Shown here one piece after another: positions 62,386-64,000 of a stretch of 64,000 bases of DNA; positions within the stretch are counted from its first letter, which is position 1, and each line of letters opens with the position of its first letter. The position numbers and the translations under genes are program-made. This stretch comes from Ancylobacter polymorphus. Its GTDB lineage: Bacteria; Pseudomonadota; Alphaproteobacteria; Rhizobiales; Xanthobacteraceae. Under the pieces are notes generated by a model. The model saw only the letters and a program-made list of their open reading frames with translations, was not told the origin of the DNA and did not search any database. The DNA lies in contig NZ_CP083239.1 of assembly GCF_022836935.1 (NCBI RefSeq), positions 2,432,001-2,496,000 on the forward strand, given 5' to 3'.

Positions 62386-62417
62386 CCCTCCGCCGTGGCC
62401 TGGCCGCCGGCGGAGGG
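62386..62417 (-). terminator. GC-rich hairpin between ehuB and ehuC
   Basis: A perfect 10-bp stem, CCCTCCGCCG at 62386-62395 with CGGCGGAGGG at 62408-62417 (plus-strand reading), has a 12-base loop, on the minus strand 22 bases past the ehuB stop. No T-run, so probably a stabilising or partial-termination hairpin within the operon. Confidence 0.6.
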
Positions 62418-62439
62418 ACGCGGGTTCAGGCGGCGCGGG

Positions 62440-63291
62440 CTACTTGCCGGCGCAGAGATCGGCCACCTTGCGGTCCGCCGCGGCCTTGATGCTCTCCGGC
62501 GAGAGGCCGTAGCCGGCGAGGATCTTCTTGTACTCGTCGGTGGTGCGGAACTCGACCAGCGCGGCGTTGAAGGCCTGATAGAGGTCCTTGTCCTCGGGAC
62601 GGAAGGCGAAGCCGCCGTAATTGCGCACCGGCTTGCCGTCGACGACCGGGTCGGTGAACGGCGCCGCCTGCTCGACATTGGCCTGCCCCTTGGCGAGCGC
62701 GGCCACGGTCAGCTCGGTGGCGGCATAGGCGTCGGCGCGGTTCTGCACGGTGGCGAGCGCGTCGGCATTGGCGGTGATGAAGATCACCTGGTCATCCTTC
62801 ACACCGACGGCGCGCAGGAAGTCGATATTGTTGGCGCCGGAGACCACCGCCACCTTCAGCGACGGATCCTTGGCGATGTCGGCATAGGTGGTGAGCTTCT
62901 TCGGGTTGCCCTTCTTCACCAGCAGCCCCTCGCCATAGGAGGAGTTCGGCTCGGTGAAGGCGACCTGCTTGCAGCGTTCGGGCGAGATGTTCTGCTCGGC
63001 GGCGACGAAATCGTAGCGCTTGGCCTTCAGGCCGGGGATCAGCGTGCCGAAGGGCGTCACCGTCCAGGTGACATCGGTGATGCCCATCTTCTTGAGCACG
63101 GCATTGGCGACATCGGGACCGATGCCGGCCGAGGTGCCGTCATCCTTCATGTAGGAATAGGGCACCTCATTGGCGGTGGCGGCGCGGATATAGCCTTGGT
63201 CCTTCACATCCTTCAGCGTGGTGGCGCTTGCGGCGGAGAGGCCGGCGGCGAGGGCGAGGGCGGAAAGCCCGGCGAGCTTGAGATACGACAT
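62440..63291 (-). CDS. ehuB: Ectoine/hydroxyectoine ABC transporter substrate-binding protein EhuB
   Basis: A 283-residue periplasmic binding protein. A signal peptide covers about residues 1-23 (basic start, hydrophobic core, A-S-A). The mature part begins with KDVKDQGYIRAATANEVPYSYMKDDGTSAGIGPDVANAV (landmark residues 27-66, key NEVPYSY), followed by FGTLIPGLKAKRYDFVAAEQNISPERC, which fits EhuB. It captures ectoine or hydroxyectoine in the periplasm. The assignment follows motif similarity plus the adjacent doeB gene. Confidence 0.85.
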   Translation of the reverse strand: MSYLKLAGLSALALAAGLSAASATTLKDVKDQGYIRAATANEVPYSYMKDDGTSAGIGPDVANAVLKKMGITDVTWTVTPFGTLIPGLKAKRYDFVAAEQNISPERCKQVAFTEPNSSYGEGLLVKKGNPKKLTTYADIAKDPSLKVAVVSGANNIDFLRAVGVKDDQVIFITANADALATVQNRADAYAATELTVAALAKGQANVEQAAPFTDPVVDGKPVRNYGGFAFRPEDKDLYQAFNAALVEFRTTDEYKKILAGYGLSPESIKAAADRKVADLCAGK

Positions 63292-63375
63292 GTTCTTCTC
63301 CTCTGGTCGGGTTGGAGTGAAAGGCGGTGCGCCGTGTTCCGGCGTGCGTGTTGGGCCGCTCGGCGGCCGGTTCGA

Positions 63376-64000
63376 TCAGGCCGCCGTCACCACGGCGAGA
63401 ACGGAAAGGCAGTCGCCCGCCTTGATCAGGCCGGGCACGTGGCGGGCGGCGAGCACGCCGTCCATCGCGGCGCGGTATTCGGCGGGCGCCTCGCCCGTGC
63501 GTCCGATGGGATAGACGCGGGCGATGAGGTCGCCCTTGCGCACCGGCGCGCCGAGATCGACCGCGAAGGCGATCAGCCCGTCATCCCCGGCGAAGGCGAA
63601 ACAGTCGGATGACGGCATGTCGAGCCAGCGCGTCGGCGCGGGTTCCGGCTCGCCCCGCAGGATGCCGGCATGGCGCAGCAGGTTGGTGACGCCGCGCCGG
63701 GCGATGCCGATGCTGGTGGCGCTCGCCGTGCCGGCACCGCCGAGTTCGGTGGTGACGAAGACCTTGCCCATGTCCTCGACGGTGGTGTCGAGCATGCCGA
63801 CGGCGTCGATCTCCAGCATTTTCATCGAATAGGGAGCAGCGAAGGCGGCCACCGCCGCGAAGCACGCCGCCTCCTGCGCCTTGTCCGCCAGCTCATGCGC
63901 GGCGGCATAGGGCAGGAAGTCCAGCGTCTTGCCGCCGGAATGGAAGTCGAGCACCAGATCGGCGAGCGGCACGAGGTGGCGGGTGACGTAATCGGCGATC
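63376..64000 (-). CDS. doeB: N-acetyl-2,4-diaminobutyrate deacetylase DoeB, partial
   Basis: The C-terminal part (208 codons) of a gene that begins beyond base 64000; the frame stays open to the edge. It belongs to the succinylglutamate desuccinylase/aspartoacylase family. The zinc-ligand histidine lies in LVLDFHSGGKTLDFLPYAA, and VFVTTELGGAGTA carries the catalytic glutamate region. This form, with HSGGKTLDF and the C-terminal GRTGEAPAEYRA, matches DoeB (EutE), which removes acetate from N-alpha-acetyl-2,4-diaminobutyrate, the product of ectoine hydrolase. It is the most upstream visible gene of the ehu-doe operon. Confidence 0.85.
   Translation of the reverse strand, partial: IADYVTRHLVPLADLVLDFHSGGKTLDFLPYAAAHELADKAQEAACFAAVAAFAAPYSMKMLEIDAVGMLDTTVEDMGKVFVTTELGGAGTASATSIGIARRGVTNLLRHAGILRGEPEPAPTRWLDMPSSDCFAFAGDDGLIAFAVDLGAPVRKGDLIARVYPIGRTGEAPAEYRAAMDGVLAARHVPGLIKAGDCLSVLAVVTAA

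Overview
The window is high-GC bacterial chromosome with dense coding on both strands, short intergenic gaps and many 4-bp start/stop overlaps. The addB-addA-trxA order, a sigma-32 gene, an aa3-oxidase subunit IV gene joined to a three-gene pntAA-pntAB-pntB transhydrogenase operon, and a DUF6476 gene back to back with an RluA-type gene point to an alphaproteobacterium of the order Hyphomicrobiales. A Xanthobacteraceae-like genus is my guess and is inference only. I see no phage, transposase, integrase, CRISPR array or plasmid functions.

Layout. 1-7.0 kb: end of addB, addA, trxA with its terminator, a DUF1993 gene, an exported UbiC-like protein and an MgtC/DUF4010 membrane protein. 7.0-13.6 kb (minus strand): a respiratory operon of a YdeP/FdhF-type molybdenum oxidoreductase, CIO-type cytochrome bd (cydA, cydB) and PoxB-type pyruvate:quinone oxidoreductase. 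14.0-15.9 kb: an SDR and an FAD hydroxylase. 15.9-22.2 kb: a 1.7-kilo-residue pseudokinase/ATPase/GAF/histidine-kinase fusion divergent from an AraC regulator. 22.5-26.4 kb: a Tat-exported xanthine-dehydrogenase-family enzyme with 2Fe-2S and diheme cytochrome partners. 26.7-29.9 kb: tRNA-Glu, DUF6476, RluA-type pseudouridine synthase, rpoH and a CBS-domain protein. 30.1-33.8 kb: pntB, pntAB, pntAA and oxidase subunit IV. 33.9-37.6 kb: ABC1/UbiB-like kinase, DUF6790, a heme-dependent oxidative N-demethylase-like protein and a YigZ-family protein.

37.6-64 kb is a run of three nitrogen-compound catabolic loci, each with its own ABC importer. (a) 37.6-47.6 kb: AruI/AruH-like arginine transaminase-pathway enzymes, a TetR regulator and a DDAH/arginine-deiminase-type hydrolase, divergent from a basic-amino-acid-type ABC importer, an M20 amidohydrolase and a LysR regulator. 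(b) 47.7-57.1 kb: a nine-gene operon with a polyamine-type ABC importer, a membrane diiron desaturase/hydroxylase, a TIM-barrel isomerase, a class II aldolase, a GbcA/CntA-type Rieske oxygenase and a CrtI-fold FAD oxidoreductase. I cannot match it to a described pathway, and it is the best candidate here for something new. (c) 57.1-64 kb (minus): doeB, ehuB, ehuC, ehuD, ehuA, doeC-like and doeD-like genes for ectoine/hydroxyectoine import and breakdown. The operon runs off the right edge, so doeA and eutABC are expected just beyond it.

All assignments come from reading motifs and gene order. No database search was run.
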